Shown: positions 35,971 through 44,100 of the stretch, piece by piece
Layout of the letters: each line of letters starts with the position of its first letter
Position numbering within the stretch: the first letter of the stretch is position 1
DNA from: Halomarina pelagica
GTDB taxonomy: Archaea; Halobacteriota; Halobacteria; Halobacteriales; Haloarculaceae
Direction: 5' to 3'
Length of the DNA stretch: 64,000 nucleotides
NCBI RefSeq assembly: GCF_024228315.1
Contig: NZ_CP100454.1
Location: 2,356,001-2,420,000, forward strand
Program-made: the position numbers and the translations under genes
Notes under the pieces: model-generated
Databases searched by the model: none
Told to the model about the DNA's origin: nothing
Seen by the model: only the letters and a program-made list of their open reading frames with translations

Positions 35971-36058
35971 GTGCGCTGACCCTCGCCGCGGGGAGGGAAG
36001 CGGTTGCGCGACGCGACTCCCCGCGGGCACGAATCGCGTCGCCTGTTCGCCATCGCTC
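35971..36058 (+). ncRNA. Candidate structured small RNA, copy 2
   Basis: This copy shares with 5389-5473 the blocks GTG..CTGAC, GCGGTTGCGCGAC (36000-36012) and GTCGCCTGTTCGCC (36038-36051). It has a perfect 10-bp stem between 35986-35995 and 36017-36026. A 9-bp pairing joins 36008-36016, inside that stem's loop, with 36034-36042 outside it. Together these make an H-type pseudoknot layout, or two alternative hairpins. The bases of the first stem differ from copy 1 but still pair. It lies upstream of an aldo/keto reductase gene, far enough away to be independent. Confidence 0.5.
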
Positions 36059-36140
36059 CCTGTCGGCCCGACGATCCGCGTGCGACCGCGTGTCATCCAC
36101 CTTCGTAACCCCTTTTGACTCGTCGCCCCTGGTTCGACAC

Positions 36141-36980
36141 ATGGTCCAACAGCGTGAGCTTACGCCGTCCGACGTGCCGGCCGCGAGCGGGATGCCGATG
36201 CTCGGCCTCGGCACCTGGCAGAACGACGACGCGGAGCAGTGCGCGGAGAGCGTCGCGACGGCCCTGGAGATGGGCTACCGCCACGTCGACACGGCGCAGG
36301 CCTACGGCAACGAGGAGGCCGTCGGCGAGGGGATTGCACGCGCGGACGTCGCGCGGGACGACGTCTTCCTCGCGACGAAGCTGTGGATCGACAATCTCGC
36401 GTCCGAGGACGTGCTGGAGACGACTCGCGAGAGCGTGGATCGCCTCGGCGTCGACTCGCTCGACCTGCTCTACGTCCACTGGCCCGCGCGGGAGTACGAC
36501 CCGGCCGACACGCTCGGCGCGCTCACCGAACTCCAGGACGAGGGCCTCATCGAGCGCATCGGGGTGAGCAACTTCGAACCCGAGCACCTCGAAACGGCGC
36601 AGGACGCCTGCGAAGCGCCGATATTGGCGAATCAGGTCGAGATCCACCCGCTGCTCCAGCAGAAGGAACTCCGCGAGTACTGCGAGGGCGAGGGCATCGA
36701 ACTCGTCGCGTACTCGCCGCTCGCGCGCGGGAAGGTCTTCGACGATCCCACCCTGTCCGACATCGCGGAGAAGCACGACGCGAGCGAGGCGCAGGTCAGC
36801 CTCGCGTGGCTCCGCGAGAAGGGCGTCACCGCCATCCCCAAGGCGACGAGCGAGGACCACCTCCGCGACAACTGGGGATCGCTCGCGCTCGCACTCGACG
36901 ACGAGGACGTCCGTCGCATCGACGACATCGGTCGCGAGGACCGGCAGGTTCACCCGTCGTTCGCACCCGACAGCTGGTAG
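36141..36980 (+). CDS. Aldo/keto reductase
   Basis: This 279-residue NAD(P)H-dependent reductase has the full catalytic tetrad D50, Y55, K80 and H113, in 'YRHVDTAQAYGNEEAVG', 'FLATKLW' and 'LLYVHWP'. The C-terminal cofactor signature 'AIPKATSEDHLRDNW' is also present. Such enzymes reduce aldehydes, 2,5-diketogluconate-like sugars or methylglyoxal; the substrate is not evident. I chose the ATG at 36141; the frame is open to 36090. A 'ccccttttgac' stretch about 30 bases upstream may be the promoter. Confidence 0.92.
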   Translation: MVQQRELTPSDVPAASGMPMLGLGTWQNDDAEQCAESVATALEMGYRHVDTAQAYGNEEAVGEGIARADVARDDVFLATKLWIDNLASEDVLETTRESVDRLGVDSLDLLYVHWPAREYDPADTLGALTELQDEGLIERIGVSNFEPEHLETAQDACEAPILANQVEIHPLLQQKELREYCEGEGIELVAYSPLARGKVFDDPTLSDIAEKHDASEAQVSLAWLREKGVTAIPKATSEDHLRDNWGSLALALDDEDVRRIDDIGREDRQVHPSFAPDSW

Positions 36981-37070
36981 CGCGACAGTCGCTCGTTCGC
37001 CTCTCCCGAATCGGCACCGGTACTGGTAAGTAGACGAAACATTCACGTATTCGTGGTGTAACGGTCGCGC

Positions 37071-37826
37071 ATGGTCGTCGAGCGCCAGCGGTACGGCATC
37101 GTGAGCGGCATCCGAGCGGACGTGACTCGCCTCCACGTGTTCTGGATGGCGCTCGCCTTCCCACAACTCCGGCGGACGCACTCGGTGATGGGTCGGTGGC
37201 GACCGAGTGGACGCGTCCAGCGCGCCCTGTTCCGCGCGTGGAGCCTGCTGGGCGGGCTGGCGCTCCTCGCCGGGTATCCCCTCCTCGTGTTGGGATTCGG
37301 CACACGCTTCGTCAGTCGACGGCTCGACACCACCGCCACCCGCCTCGGGGTCGCCGGCACGGTCGTCCTCTCTACCGTCGTCTGGGGTCTATTGACCCTG
37401 ATCGCCCGTCTGCGGTTCTCCGCCGAGGGGTTCGTCGCCGTGGGCGCGGCGAGCGTCGTCGCCGTCGTCAGCGTCGCCCTCGCGGTCGTCTTCGCCCGCG
37501 TCGGCGGTCGGGGGACGACCGTCCTGCTCGCCTACCCCGCCGCCACGAACGCGCTGTTCCTCCCGCCGGTCGTGGCGGCGCTGTACTCACCGACGCTCGC
37601 GGGTGTGATCTTCCCCGAGAGCGCGACGCTCGCGCGCTGGGTCCTCGACAACGTCCTGGTCGTCGGTAACGTGAACGTCGCCCTCCGCGACGCGTTCGAA
37701 CTCGAGGGAGTCGCCTACGTCGCGATGTGGTTCGCGCTCGCGGTTCCCGTCGGGTGGCTCCTCGGGAGCGTCGTCGCGCTCGCGGACGCGGTGCGGCCGA
37801 CCGCACGCCGATCGAGTCACGCGTAG
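37071..37826 (+). CDS. Haloarchaeal integral membrane protein, unknown function
   Basis: This 251-residue protein begins with a soluble segment of about 50 residues containing 'RADVTRLHVFWMALAFPQLR'. Five or so hydrophobic helices follow, and the protein ends in a basic tail. I see no catalytic or transport motif. The ATG at 37071 follows 'gtattcgtggtgtaacggtcgcgc', without a clear TATA box. The downstream small membrane protein starts 58 bases after its stop and may share its transcript. Confidence 0.7.
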   Translation: MVVERQRYGIVSGIRADVTRLHVFWMALAFPQLRRTHSVMGRWRPSGRVQRALFRAWSLLGGLALLAGYPLLVLGFGTRFVSRRLDTTATRLGVAGTVVLSTVVWGLLTLIARLRFSAEGFVAVGAASVVAVVSVALAVVFARVGGRGTTVLLAYPAATNALFLPPVVAALYSPTLAGVIFPESATLARWVLDNVLVVGNVNVALRDAFELEGVAYVAMWFALAVPVGWLLGSVVALADAVRPTARRSSHA

Positions 37827-37883
37827 GCGGAAACGCTTATCAACCCGAACAACGCTTAATCCGGGTCCACCCCAAGGGCCGGT

Positions 37884-38075
37884 ATGGAGTTCGATGCCAA
37901 GACGACGATCGGTATCTTCGTCGTCATCGTCGCCGTCGGCGTGCTCGGCCTGCTGGCGATGGGCGTGATGGAGACCGGAACCGTCCTGATGATGGTCCTC
38001 CCCGCTCTCGTCGTCTTCGGGTTGCTGTTCATGTTCCTCGGCGTCAAGCACGGCGAGTACCGCGCGATCCGCTGA
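37884..38075 (+). CDS. Small two-helix membrane protein
   Basis: This 63-residue protein has two hydrophobic helices (residues about 8-29 and 32-52) separated by 'METG', and ends 'GVKHGEYRAIR'. It resembles a conserved class of tiny haloarchaeal membrane proteins of unknown role. The upstream sequence 'acgcttaatccg' at about 37852-37863 could serve as its promoter. Confidence 0.7.
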   Translation: MEFDAKTTIGIFVVIVAVGVLGLLAMGVMETGTVLMMVLPALVVFGLLFMFLGVKHGEYRAIR

Positions 38076-38209
38076 CCGACGCGTCGCTCGCGCGGCGGCG
38101 TGGACGCGCGACCGCCCGCCGAGCCAGTGGGAGTTCTTTCGGCCGCGTTCCGAGGAGCGACTGCCATCCACCCGCCGCGGTTGCGCACCGTGCTGTACCG
38201 CGAGCGAGG

Positions 38210-38290
38210 CGTCTCGCGATGCAGCTTTTACCAGCGAGCCGCCAGCGACACGCTCCGCGGTCGCTGGCGCGCGAGCGCAGTAGGAGGTGG
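38210..38290 (+). repeat. Decayed extragenic element, copy E4
   Basis: Sequence 38241-38280 matches 35728-35767, the loop and right arm of copy E3, with one change. The left arm is only partly kept (gccagcgac), so the long hairpin is lost. 'gctttta' precedes it and a 'ggaggtggtggtcc' end follows. It lies between two convergent small membrane protein genes. Confidence 0.6.
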
Positions 38291-38295
38291 TGGTC

Positions 38296-38478
38296 CTAGA
38301 CCCCGATGCCGTCCTGCGAGAAGCCGACGAGGAGGGAGCCGGCGGCCATGCCGAGCGCGGCGATCGCCAGCGCGATGTCCGGTACGGGGGTGTCCGGCAG
38401 GCCGCCGAAGATGACGAGCGCGCTGCACAGGACGAGGAGACCGACGCCGATGGTGAGTCTTCGTGAATCCGTTGCCAT
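38296..38478 (-). CDS. Small two-helix membrane protein
   Basis: This 60-residue protein has two hydrophobic helices ('LTIGVGLLVLCSALVIFG' and 'IALAIAALGMAAGSLLVGF') joined by 'GLPDTPVPD'. The pattern matches a conserved haloarchaeal small membrane family of unknown function. It starts at the ATG (complement 38476-38478). 'cttaatccg' about 25 bases upstream on the minus strand is a plausible promoter. Confidence 0.7.
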   Translation of the reverse strand: MATDSRRLTIGVGLLVLCSALVIFGGLPDTPVPDIALAIAALGMAAGSLLVGFSQDGIGV

Positions 38479-38653
38479 GCGACCCGGTTCGGTCCCGATC
38501 GGATTAAGTTCCTGCGAATCCGTCCTACACGTGTTCACGACCCTCGTGAGATAAAGTAGCACGCGGCGCGGGTCGCGTGAGCGGACGCGAGGCTGCGTGA
38601 ACGGGTGCGCGGCGACTCGCGGTGCTTTTGTCCGCGGGCGGATCAGCGGGGGT

Positions 38654-39121
38654 ATGGACGACGACGAGCGGGCGCGACTGCGGACGATCGCGGACTACCA
38701 GTTCGGCGCGGGGGCGGGGGCGGCGCTGTTCCCCGACGGGGAGGCGCTGGCGGTCTGGCGCTCCTCGACCGGCCGTCCCCAGCAGGTCCAGACCGCCGAC
38801 GAGACGCGCCTCGTCTCCTACGGCACCGACGGTCGGTTCACGCTCGCGTACGCGGGCGGCGCGCGCCTCCACGACGCGCTCGGTCGGCCGCGCGTCGAGG
38901 TCGGCGAGGAGAGCGTCCCGTTCGTCCGCGACGGGAAGAACGCCTTCGCGAAGTTCGTCCGCCACGCGGACGCCGACGTCCGCCCCGGCGACGAGGTGCT
39001 CGTCACCCACGCGGGAGCGCTACTCGCGGTCGGCCGGGCGGAACTCCCCGCCGCCGGGATGGCGGACTTCGAGACGGGGATGGCCGTGAAGGTGCGGGAC
39101 GGCGCGGGAACCGGGGAGTGA
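38654..39121 (+). CDS. PUA-domain RNA-binding protein
   Basis: This 155-residue protein ends in a PUA domain: '[39 protein letters not shown]', read here in segments. PUA domains bind tRNA or rRNA and are often fused to modification enzymes. Here the N-terminal half ('[20 protein letters not shown]') is short and non-catalytic and resembles the N-terminal fold that accompanies PUA in archaeal ribosome or tRNA factors. It is followed by nac and trmI, so the cluster relates to translation. The start ATG is at 38654. Confidence 0.85.
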   Translation: MDDDERARLRTIADYQFGAGAGAALFPDGEALAVWRSSTGRPQQVQTADETRLVSYGTDGRFTLAYAGGARLHDALGRPRVEVGEESVPFVRDGKNAFAKFVRHADADVRPGDEVLVTHAGALLAVGRAELPAAGMADFETGMAVKVRDGAGTGE

Positions 39122-39189
39122 GCGGCCGACGGACGGCCGCCGAGCGGGAGTCCACTACGCTTTTGCCGCCAGACCGAGTGGCTCCACGT

Positions 39190-39600
39190 ATGTTCGGAGG
39201 CGGCGGCGGGCTCGACCCGCGCAAGATGAAACAGATGATGAAGCAGATGGGCATCGAGGTCACCGAGATCGACGCGGAGGAGGTCGTCATCCGGACGGCC
39301 GACGAGGACCTCGTGTTCACGGACGCCGACGTCCAGCGCATGGACGCCCAGGGGCAGGCCACCTACCAGATCGTGGGCGATCCCGAGTCGCGCCCGCGCG
39401 CCGAGGGTGCCGCGGAGGCGGGGTCCGAGGAAGCCACCGGCGACGTGGACGCGGACGCCGAGGCGACCGACGCGTCAGCCATCCCCGACGCCGACGTCCA
39501 GATCGTCGCCCAGCGGACGGGGGCGAGCGAGGAGGAGGCCCGGGCGGCCCTCGAAGCCGAGGGGGGCGACCTCGCCGCGGCGGTCAGCCGACTGGAGTAA
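39190..39600 (+). CDS. nac: Nascent polypeptide-associated complex protein
   Basis: This 136-residue homolog of archaeal NAC shields nascent chains at the ribosome exit. The N-terminal '[17 protein letters not shown]' is the ribosome-contact region, and the NAC barrel runs over '[19 protein letters not shown]' to 'YQIVGDP'. An acidic linker leads to a C-terminal UBA domain ('[20 protein letters not shown]'). Archaeal NAC forms homodimers. It lies 68 bases after the PUA gene and five bases before trmI, so these are probably cotranscribed. Confidence 0.94.
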   Translation: MFGGGGGLDPRKMKQMMKQMGIEVTEIDAEEVVIRTADEDLVFTDADVQRMDAQGQATYQIVGDPESRPRAEGAAEAGSEEATGDVDADAEATDASAIPDADVQIVAQRTGASEEEARAALEAEGGDLAAAVSRLE

Positions 39601-39605
39601 CGAGC

Positions 39606-40331
39606 GTGTACCTGTTCGTCCGCGACGGACGCGAGTACCTGCTCGCGCCGGGCGAGACGCTCGAGAGCGACCTCGGTATCCTGGAGGTACCCGAGGACGT
39701 CTCGCCCGGCGACACGGTCGAGACCCATCTCGGCGAGGCGTTCGAGGTGCGCGACCTGCGCGGGCCGGACCTGTTTGCCCACTTCGAGCGGACGGGCGCG
39801 CCGATGATGCCGCGCGACATCGGCCTCGTCATGGGCCACACCGGGGCCTGCGAGGGCGACCGCGTCCTCGACGCCGGGACCGGAACGGGCGTGCTGACCG
39901 CTTACCTCGCCCGCGCCGGCGCGTCGGTCGTCACCTACGAGCGAAACCCCGAGTTCGCGGAGGTGGCGCGCTCGAACGTGGAGATCGCTGGCGTCCCGGA
40001 TCGGGTGGAGGTACGCGTCGGGGACGTGGTCGACGACCTCGACGACCTCGACGACCTCGGGACGTTCGACCTCCTGACGCTCGACACCGAGGACGCCCCG
40101 CGGATCGTCTCGCGAGCGCGGGATCTGCTCGTGTCGGGCGGTTACGTCGCCGCATACGTCCCGTTCGTCGAGGGGACGAGGGCGGTCGTCGAGGCCGCGC
40201 GGGAGGCCGATCTCGACGAGATCGAGACCTACGAGACGCTCCAGCGGGAGATGGACTTCGACGCCCGCGGCTCGCGCCCCTCGACGGCCGGCGTCGGCCA
40301 CACCGGCTACCTCGTGTTCGCCCGCATCTGA
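39606..40331 (+). CDS. trmI: tRNA (adenine-N1) methyltransferase TrmI
   Basis: This 241-residue SAM enzyme makes m1A in the T-loop of tRNA (positions 57/58 in archaea). The N-terminal barrel is followed by 'PMMPRDIGLVMGHTGACEGDRVLDAGTGTGVLTAYLARAG', given here as the family segment split over its P-loop-like SAM motif DAGTGTG. The motif 'LLTLDTEDAPRIVSRA' carries the catalytic aspartate region. A 9-bp tandem repeat encodes 'DDLDDLDDL' near residues 143-151. The start is a GTG at 39606, five bases after nac. Confidence 0.93.
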   Translation: MYLFVRDGREYLLAPGETLESDLGILEVPEDVSPGDTVETHLGEAFEVRDLRGPDLFAHFERTGAPMMPRDIGLVMGHTGACEGDRVLDAGTGTGVLTAYLARAGASVVTYERNPEFAEVARSNVEIAGVPDRVEVRVGDVVDDLDDLDDLGTFDLLTLDTEDAPRIVSRARDLLVSGGYVAAYVPFVEGTRAVVEAAREADLDEIETYETLQREMDFDARGSRPSTAGVGHTGYLVFARI

Positions 40332-40385
40332 TCGATCGCCGCGACCGGGGTAGTTTAATGAGACTACCTGCCGTAGCTTTCGGGC

Positions 40386-40610
40386 ATGAGCGATGCAGAC
40401 TCCCCCGAGGAGCGCTTCGACGAGACCACGACGTGGCCCGACCTCGGCATCGCGCTGTACGACCGCCTGACCGGGCGGAACGCCGAGATCGAGTACGAGT
40501 TCGAGGACATGAACGTGTTCGTCCCGAGCAAGGCGGGGGAGGGGGCAGAGCACGCCCACTGGCGACTCGACGGGACGCTGACGATCACGACGCGCGAGCA
40601 GCGCGACTGA
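40386..40610 (+). CDS. Small conserved-looking haloarchaeal protein
   Basis: This 74-residue acidic protein opens with 'MSDADSPEERFDETTTWPDL', then 'IEYEFEDMNVFVPS' and 'AHWRLDGTLTITTREQ', a beta-rich layout. I do not recognise a function. It is preceded by 'gtagtttaatgag' at about 40350-40362, likely its TATA region, and is followed after four bases by the next gene. Confidence 0.7.
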   Translation: MSDADSPEERFDETTTWPDLGIALYDRLTGRNAEIEYEFEDMNVFVPSKAGEGAEHAHWRLDGTLTITTREQRD

Positions 40611-40614
40611 CCGG

Positions 40615-40959
40615 GTGACCCGACGCGTTCATCCCGTCGACGTCACCGCGGACCTGACGCTGACCATCGACGGCCAACCCATCGCGGTCGAGTCCTACAC
40701 CGACACGGTGCTCGTCGACCTTCCGTCGATCGGTGCCGCCCGCGCGGTCGCCCGCTCCGGGCTGCGTCGCGCGGACCGACTCGATCGCCTGCTTCACGAC
40801 CTCGACGTGACCGTGGTGTTTCGCATCGACGGGACGCCCGTCGCCCGCATGGGCGCGGCCGCCCGTCCGGGGCCGGTGGCCCGCATCGCGCCGATCGAGC
40901 CCGACGCCCGCGGAATCCTCCGCACCGCGCTCGCGGCCCCGATTCGCGCGCTCAGCTGA
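40615..40959 (+). CDS. Small hypothetical protein
   Basis: This 114-residue protein starts at a GTG at 40615, four bases after the previous stop, so it is likely in the same operon. The N-terminal half is beta-rich ('ADLTLTIDGQPIAVESYTD'); the second half has 'LHDLDVTVVFRIDGTPVARMG' and an Ala/Arg-rich end. No known motif is seen. Its last bases overlap the convergent gene's end by eight. Confidence 0.65.
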   Translation: MTRRVHPVDVTADLTLTIDGQPIAVESYTDTVLVDLPSIGAARAVARSGLRRADRLDRLLHDLDVTVVFRIDGTPVARMGAAARPGPVARIAPIEPDARGILRTALAAPIRALS

Positions 40960-41569
40960 CCGCTCGGAGCAGTTCGAACAGCTCCGACCGGCACGCGCCC
41001 GCGTCCGGTCCGAGTGCTTCCCCTTCTCCCTCCGCGCCGAGTGCCGCCCCGAGTTCGGGGAGGGTCGTGGGGTACGCCCCGCCCGCGACGCGGAACCCGT
41101 CGTCCGTCGCCCAGACGCCGAGCCACCCCTCCACCGGAACCGCCTCCGGGCGTGCGCTCGCGTCGGCGTCGAGCGGCAGTCGGGCGCGGAACGACTGCAA
41201 TCTGGCGCGCGCTCCCGAGCGAACGCGGACCCGTTCGGTGCGCCCGCGCTCGACCCCCCGGAACCCCCGTCCTCGGAGGTCGTTCGCGAACGTCCGCCGC
41301 GCCTCGGCCGCGACCGTCGGGAGGAGCATCGCCGGTCCGACGCCGGGCGGGAGCGGCGGGTCGAACGTCAGCCGCGTCGCGAAGAAGAAGCGCCACTGGC
41401 GGTCGATCCCGGTCGCCTCGTGGATCCGCTCGCGCGACGCCGCGTCCTCGTAGAGTCGGGTGTATCCCAGCACTCGCGCCGCCGGGAGGCGGACGAGCGT
41501 CTCCGTCGACTCCTCGACGAGCGACCAGCCGCCGCGCTCCAGCCGTTCCTCGGGGACGGAGGGCATCAT
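40952..41569 (-). CDS. Hypothetical haloarchaeal protein
   Basis: This 205-residue protein contains 'RVLGYTRLYEDAASRERIHEATGIDRQWRFFFATRLTF'-like sequence (in parts) in its first half. An Arg-rich central portion and 'EGWLGVWATDDGFRVAGGAYPT' follow. It is mixed alpha/beta, with no catalytic motif I can name. Two adjacent ATG codons (complement 41567-41569 and 41564-41566) are possible starts. The next plus-strand gene converges and overlaps by eight bases. Confidence 0.65.
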   Translation of the reverse strand: MMPSVPEERLERGGWSLVEESTETLVRLPAARVLGYTRLYEDAASRERIHEATGIDRQWRFFFATRLTFDPPLPPGVGPAMLLPTVAAEARRTFANDLRGRGFRGVERGRTERVRVRSGARARLQSFRARLPLDADASARPEAVPVEGWLGVWATDDGFRVAGGAYPTTLPELGAALGAEGEGEALGPDAGACRSELFELLRAVS

Positions 41570-41639
41570 AGGCGAGGATACGCCCACGGATCACTTGTAC
41601 AGTAGGTGTAGCGAGCGACGGACGACGGAGGGGCCGCCA

Positions 41640-41814
41640 GCGAACCGGGAACGCTACGTTTCGTACCGCGAGCGAGCACCGCGAAGCGGTGCGAGCGAGC
41701 GGGCCGACGAACCCCCGAAGGAGCGCAGCGACTGAGGGGGTGAGGAAGTGCTTTTGATCGAGCTTTTACAGGGACGGCGCGCACAGCGCGCCGTCCCGTC
41801 GTAAAAGGTCGTCG
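41640..41814 (-). repeat. Hairpin-bearing extragenic element, copy E5 (after tfs)
   Basis: Read on the minus strand, it begins just after the tfs stop: ccTTTTAC, then a perfect 12-bp hairpin (41771-41782 with 41786-41797), then GTAAAAGCTcGATCAAAAGC. This matches the TTTT-hairpin-AAAATCTGGACCAAAAGCC order of copy E3. Another hairpin, gcaccgc-gaa-gcggtgc, lies near 41676-41692. Confidence 0.6.
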
Positions 41815-42135
41815 TTAGTGATCGTCTTCGCGCCACTTGTGCTCGCACTCGGTGCAGACGAGAAAGCGGGTCTCCGACTCGTCGGCCGAGCGGATCTGCT
41901 GCATGTACCAGTAGGCGGTGTCGTTGCCGCAGTTCGGGCAGACGACGGTCGTGGTCGGCAGGCCGCGGTCCTCGGCGTCGCTGACGTCGACGATCTCGCT
42001 CTTCTCCTGGCCCTGGGTCGTCGTCATCTTCGCCTCCTGAGCGCGGTCGCGGGCCTCCGTGTGGCCACAGGAGCGACACTCCCACGTCTCGCCGTCCGAG
42101 TGCATCATCGAGCCGCACTCGTCACAGAACTTCAT
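41815..42135 (-). CDS. tfs: Transcription factor S (TFIIS/RPB9-like)
   Basis: This 106-residue protein rescues stalled archaeal RNA polymerase by stimulating transcript cleavage. The N-terminal zinc ribbon uses C4, C7, C20 and C23. The C-terminal TFIIS-type ribbon has 'CPNCGNDTAYWYMQQIRSADESE' (in part) and 'VCTECEHKW', including the cleavage-active acidic pair in RSADE. A TATA box (minus-strand gcttatacgt, 42158-42167) is about 25 bases upstream of the ATG, so the message is probably leaderless. Element E5 follows its stop. Confidence 0.95.
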   Translation of the reverse strand: MKFCDECGSMMHSDGETWECRSCGHTEARDRAQEAKMTTTQGQEKSEIVDVSDAEDRGLPTTTVVCPNCGNDTAYWYMQQIRSADESETRFLVCTECEHKWREDDH

Positions 42136-42245
42136 ACCCCCCTGAACAGGGCCGGGACGTATAAGCGAAGGGAATTTCGACGGGCGATCGCACCGTCCCC
42201 CTCGGTCGGTTCGACCGCGAACCCGCGCCCGATCGTCCCCTCCCT

Positions 42246-42345
42246 CGGTGGTCTGTCCTCCCCTTCGGTGGTCTGCCCTCCCCTTCGGTGGTCTGCCCTC
42301 CCCTTCGATGGTCTGCCCTCCCCCTCGGCGGTCAGCCCTCCCCCT
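42246..42345. repeat. Five 20-bp tandem repeats overlapping a gene end
   Basis: Units of consensus cggtggtctgccctcccctt occupy 42246-42265, 42266-42285, 42286-42305, 42306-42325 and 42326-42345. Units 2 and 3 are identical; units 1, 4 and 5 have one to four changes. The last unit contains the stop of the minus-strand DUF5789-like gene (complement 42332-42334). There are no spacers, so it is not a CRISPR array. Confidence 0.9.
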
Positions 42346-42589
42346 CGGACTGGCCGGGTTCGCCGACCGCCGCCACCGGGAGGTGGGAGTAGAGTTCGAG
42401 TTCGAGTTCCTCGACGCTGGCGAAGGAGTCGCTCGTCATCTCGTCGAGCGTCCGACCGAGGTTCGCCTCGCCGTCGGCGAGCAGGAGGGTCACGTCGTCG
42501 AACGCCGAGACGGCGCGATCGCGCGAGGTCGGATAATCGTGGTCGGCGAGGACGGTCCCGACTCTGCTGAGCTTTACTGTCCGAGCCAT
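42332..42589 (-). CDS. DUF5789-like small haloarchaeal protein
   Basis: This 85-residue protein begins 'MARTVKLSRVGTVLADHDYP' and has the pattern 'TVLLADGEANLG'-like 'DVTLLLADGEANLGRTLDEM', typical of a small conserved haloarchaeal family (DUF5789). The last residues, 'EGEG', are encoded by the tandem repeat. Function unknown. The ATG is at complement 42587-42589, facing the MFS gene. Confidence 0.75.
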   Translation of the reverse strand: MARTVKLSRVGTVLADHDYPTSRDRAVSAFDDVTLLLADGEANLGRTLDEMTSDSFASVEELELELYSHLPVAAVGEPGQSEGEG

Positions 42590-42682
42590 ACCTCCCGTGA
42601 GGAATCGTTACAATATGAGGTTGCCGCTGGCGGTAAGGAAGGAAGGAAACCGTGATTGCGGACGCGTCCGTACGACGACCAG

Positions 42683-44026
42683 ATGGTTCTCGGTACCGAC
42701 CGTCGCGTGTTGACGCTGGCGCTCGCGCGGATGGCCGACGCGCTCGGCAACTCGTTTCTCATCATCGTCCTCCCCCTGTACATCGAGAGCGGGCAGGTGG
42801 ACGTCACCGGCCTCGTCGGACGGTCCGTCCTGGGGATCGAACTGACGCTCCCACTGCTCGTCGGTCTCGTCCTGTCGCTGTTCGGCTTTCTGAACAGCTT
42901 CGGACAGCCGATCACGGGTCGGCTGTCCGATCGGACCGGACAGCGCCGGGCGTTCGTGCTGGTCGGGCTGGCGCTGTTCGGGGTCGCGAGCGCCGCCTAC
43001 CCGTTCGTGAGCGGTTACGCGGCGGTCCTCGCCACGCGGGCGCTGCAGGGCCTCGGCGCGGCGTTCACCATCCCCGCGACGGTCGCGCTCGTCAACGAGT
43101 TCGCCGCGGACGACGCCGAGCGCGGCGGCAACTTCGGCGTGTTCAACACGTTCCGCCTCGTCGGGTTCGGGTTCGGCCCGATCGTCGCGGGACTCGTCAT
43201 CGAGGGGGGTCCGTACGCGACGCCGCTCGGGGGGCTGACCGGGTTCAACGCCGCCTTCGCGGTCGCGGTGCTCGGGGCCGCCGTGAGCTTCGCCCTCGTG
43301 TCGCTGCTCATCGAGGACCCCGAGCGGACGGCCGCGGCGGCGTCGGACGACCTCTCGTTTCGGGTGTTCGACCGGAGCGGGCGGGGGGCGTTCGATCCGG
43401 TGTTCGTCCTCGGCGTGGGCACGCTGTTCATGGCGGTCACCATCGCCCTGTTCGCGACGCTTCAGGACACGATCACGACGAGGCTCGGGGAGGGGGAGTT
43501 CCTCTTCAGCGTCCAGTTCGCCGCCGTCGTCATCGCCAACGTGCTCTTCCAGGTCCCGATCGGGCGGGCAAGCGACCGCTACGGCCGCAAGCCGTTCCTC
43601 CTCGCGGGGTTCGCCCTGCTCGCCCCCTCGGTGGCCCTCCAGGGGTACGTTCCGGCGCTCGCGCCCGGCATCGAGCGGGCGATCCCCGCTCTCGACGGGG
43701 TGGCGGGGCCGGGGCTGATGCTCGCCGCTCGCCTCTTGCAGGGCGTGAGCGTCGCGCTGGTGTTCGCCCCGGCGCTGGCACTCGCGGGCGACCTCGCGGG
43801 CGAGGGGCGCTCCGGGACGACGCTCTCGGTGCTCACCACCGCCTTCGGGCTGGGGATCGCCATCGGCCCGCTCGCGTCGGGCTTCCTCGTGCGGTTCGGC
43901 TTCCCGACGCCGTTCGTCGTCGGCGGGGCGCTCGCCCTCGCCGGGTTGGCGCTCACCTACTCTCAGGTCGAGGAGTCCCTGCCGGGCAGTGAGGCGCGGC
44001 GCGACGCCGTTCCGCAGGACGACTGA
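42683..44026 (+). CDS. MFS transporter
   Basis: This 447-residue 12-helix carrier has the MFS loop motif 'GQPITGRLSDRTGQRRAFVLVG' and its second-half copy 'QVPIGRASDRYGRKPFLLAG'. It also has a helix-5 style 'ARLLQGVSVALVFAPALALAGD' and 'RALQGLGAAFTIPATVALVNEF'. The central loop (residues about 205-235) is polar. These features resemble drug or sugar efflux carriers, but the substrate is unknown. I chose the ATG at 42683; the upstream frame begins with TTG. It is convergent with nothing and is followed by the S49 peptidase after 74 bases. Confidence 0.88.
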   Translation: MVLGTDRRVLTLALARMADALGNSFLIIVLPLYIESGQVDVTGLVGRSVLGIELTLPLLVGLVLSLFGFLNSFGQPITGRLSDRTGQRRAFVLVGLALFGVASAAYPFVSGYAAVLATRALQGLGAAFTIPATVALVNEFAADDAERGGNFGVFNTFRLVGFGFGPIVAGLVIEGGPYATPLGGLTGFNAAFAVAVLGAAVSFALVSLLIEDPERTAAAASDDLSFRVFDRSGRGAFDPVFVLGVGTLFMAVTIALFATLQDTITTRLGEGEFLFSVQFAAVVIANVLFQVPIGRASDRYGRKPFLLAGFALLAPSVALQGYVPALAPGIERAIPALDGVAGPGLMLAARLLQGVSVALVFAPALALAGDLAGEGRSGTTLSVLTTAFGLGIAIGPLASGFLVRFGFPTPFVVGGALALAGLALTYSQVEESLPGSEARRDAVPQDD

Positions 44027-44100
44027 ACGACGACGCAGTGTCACCGAGCCCCGGCGGGCGGCGGTGTAGTTTTATTCGTATCCCGCATCCAGTACGTGCC

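Noticed and set aside
42246-42345. Possible CRISPR array
   Set aside because: Units are directly adjacent with no spacers and the unit is only 20 bp, so it is a tandem repeat.
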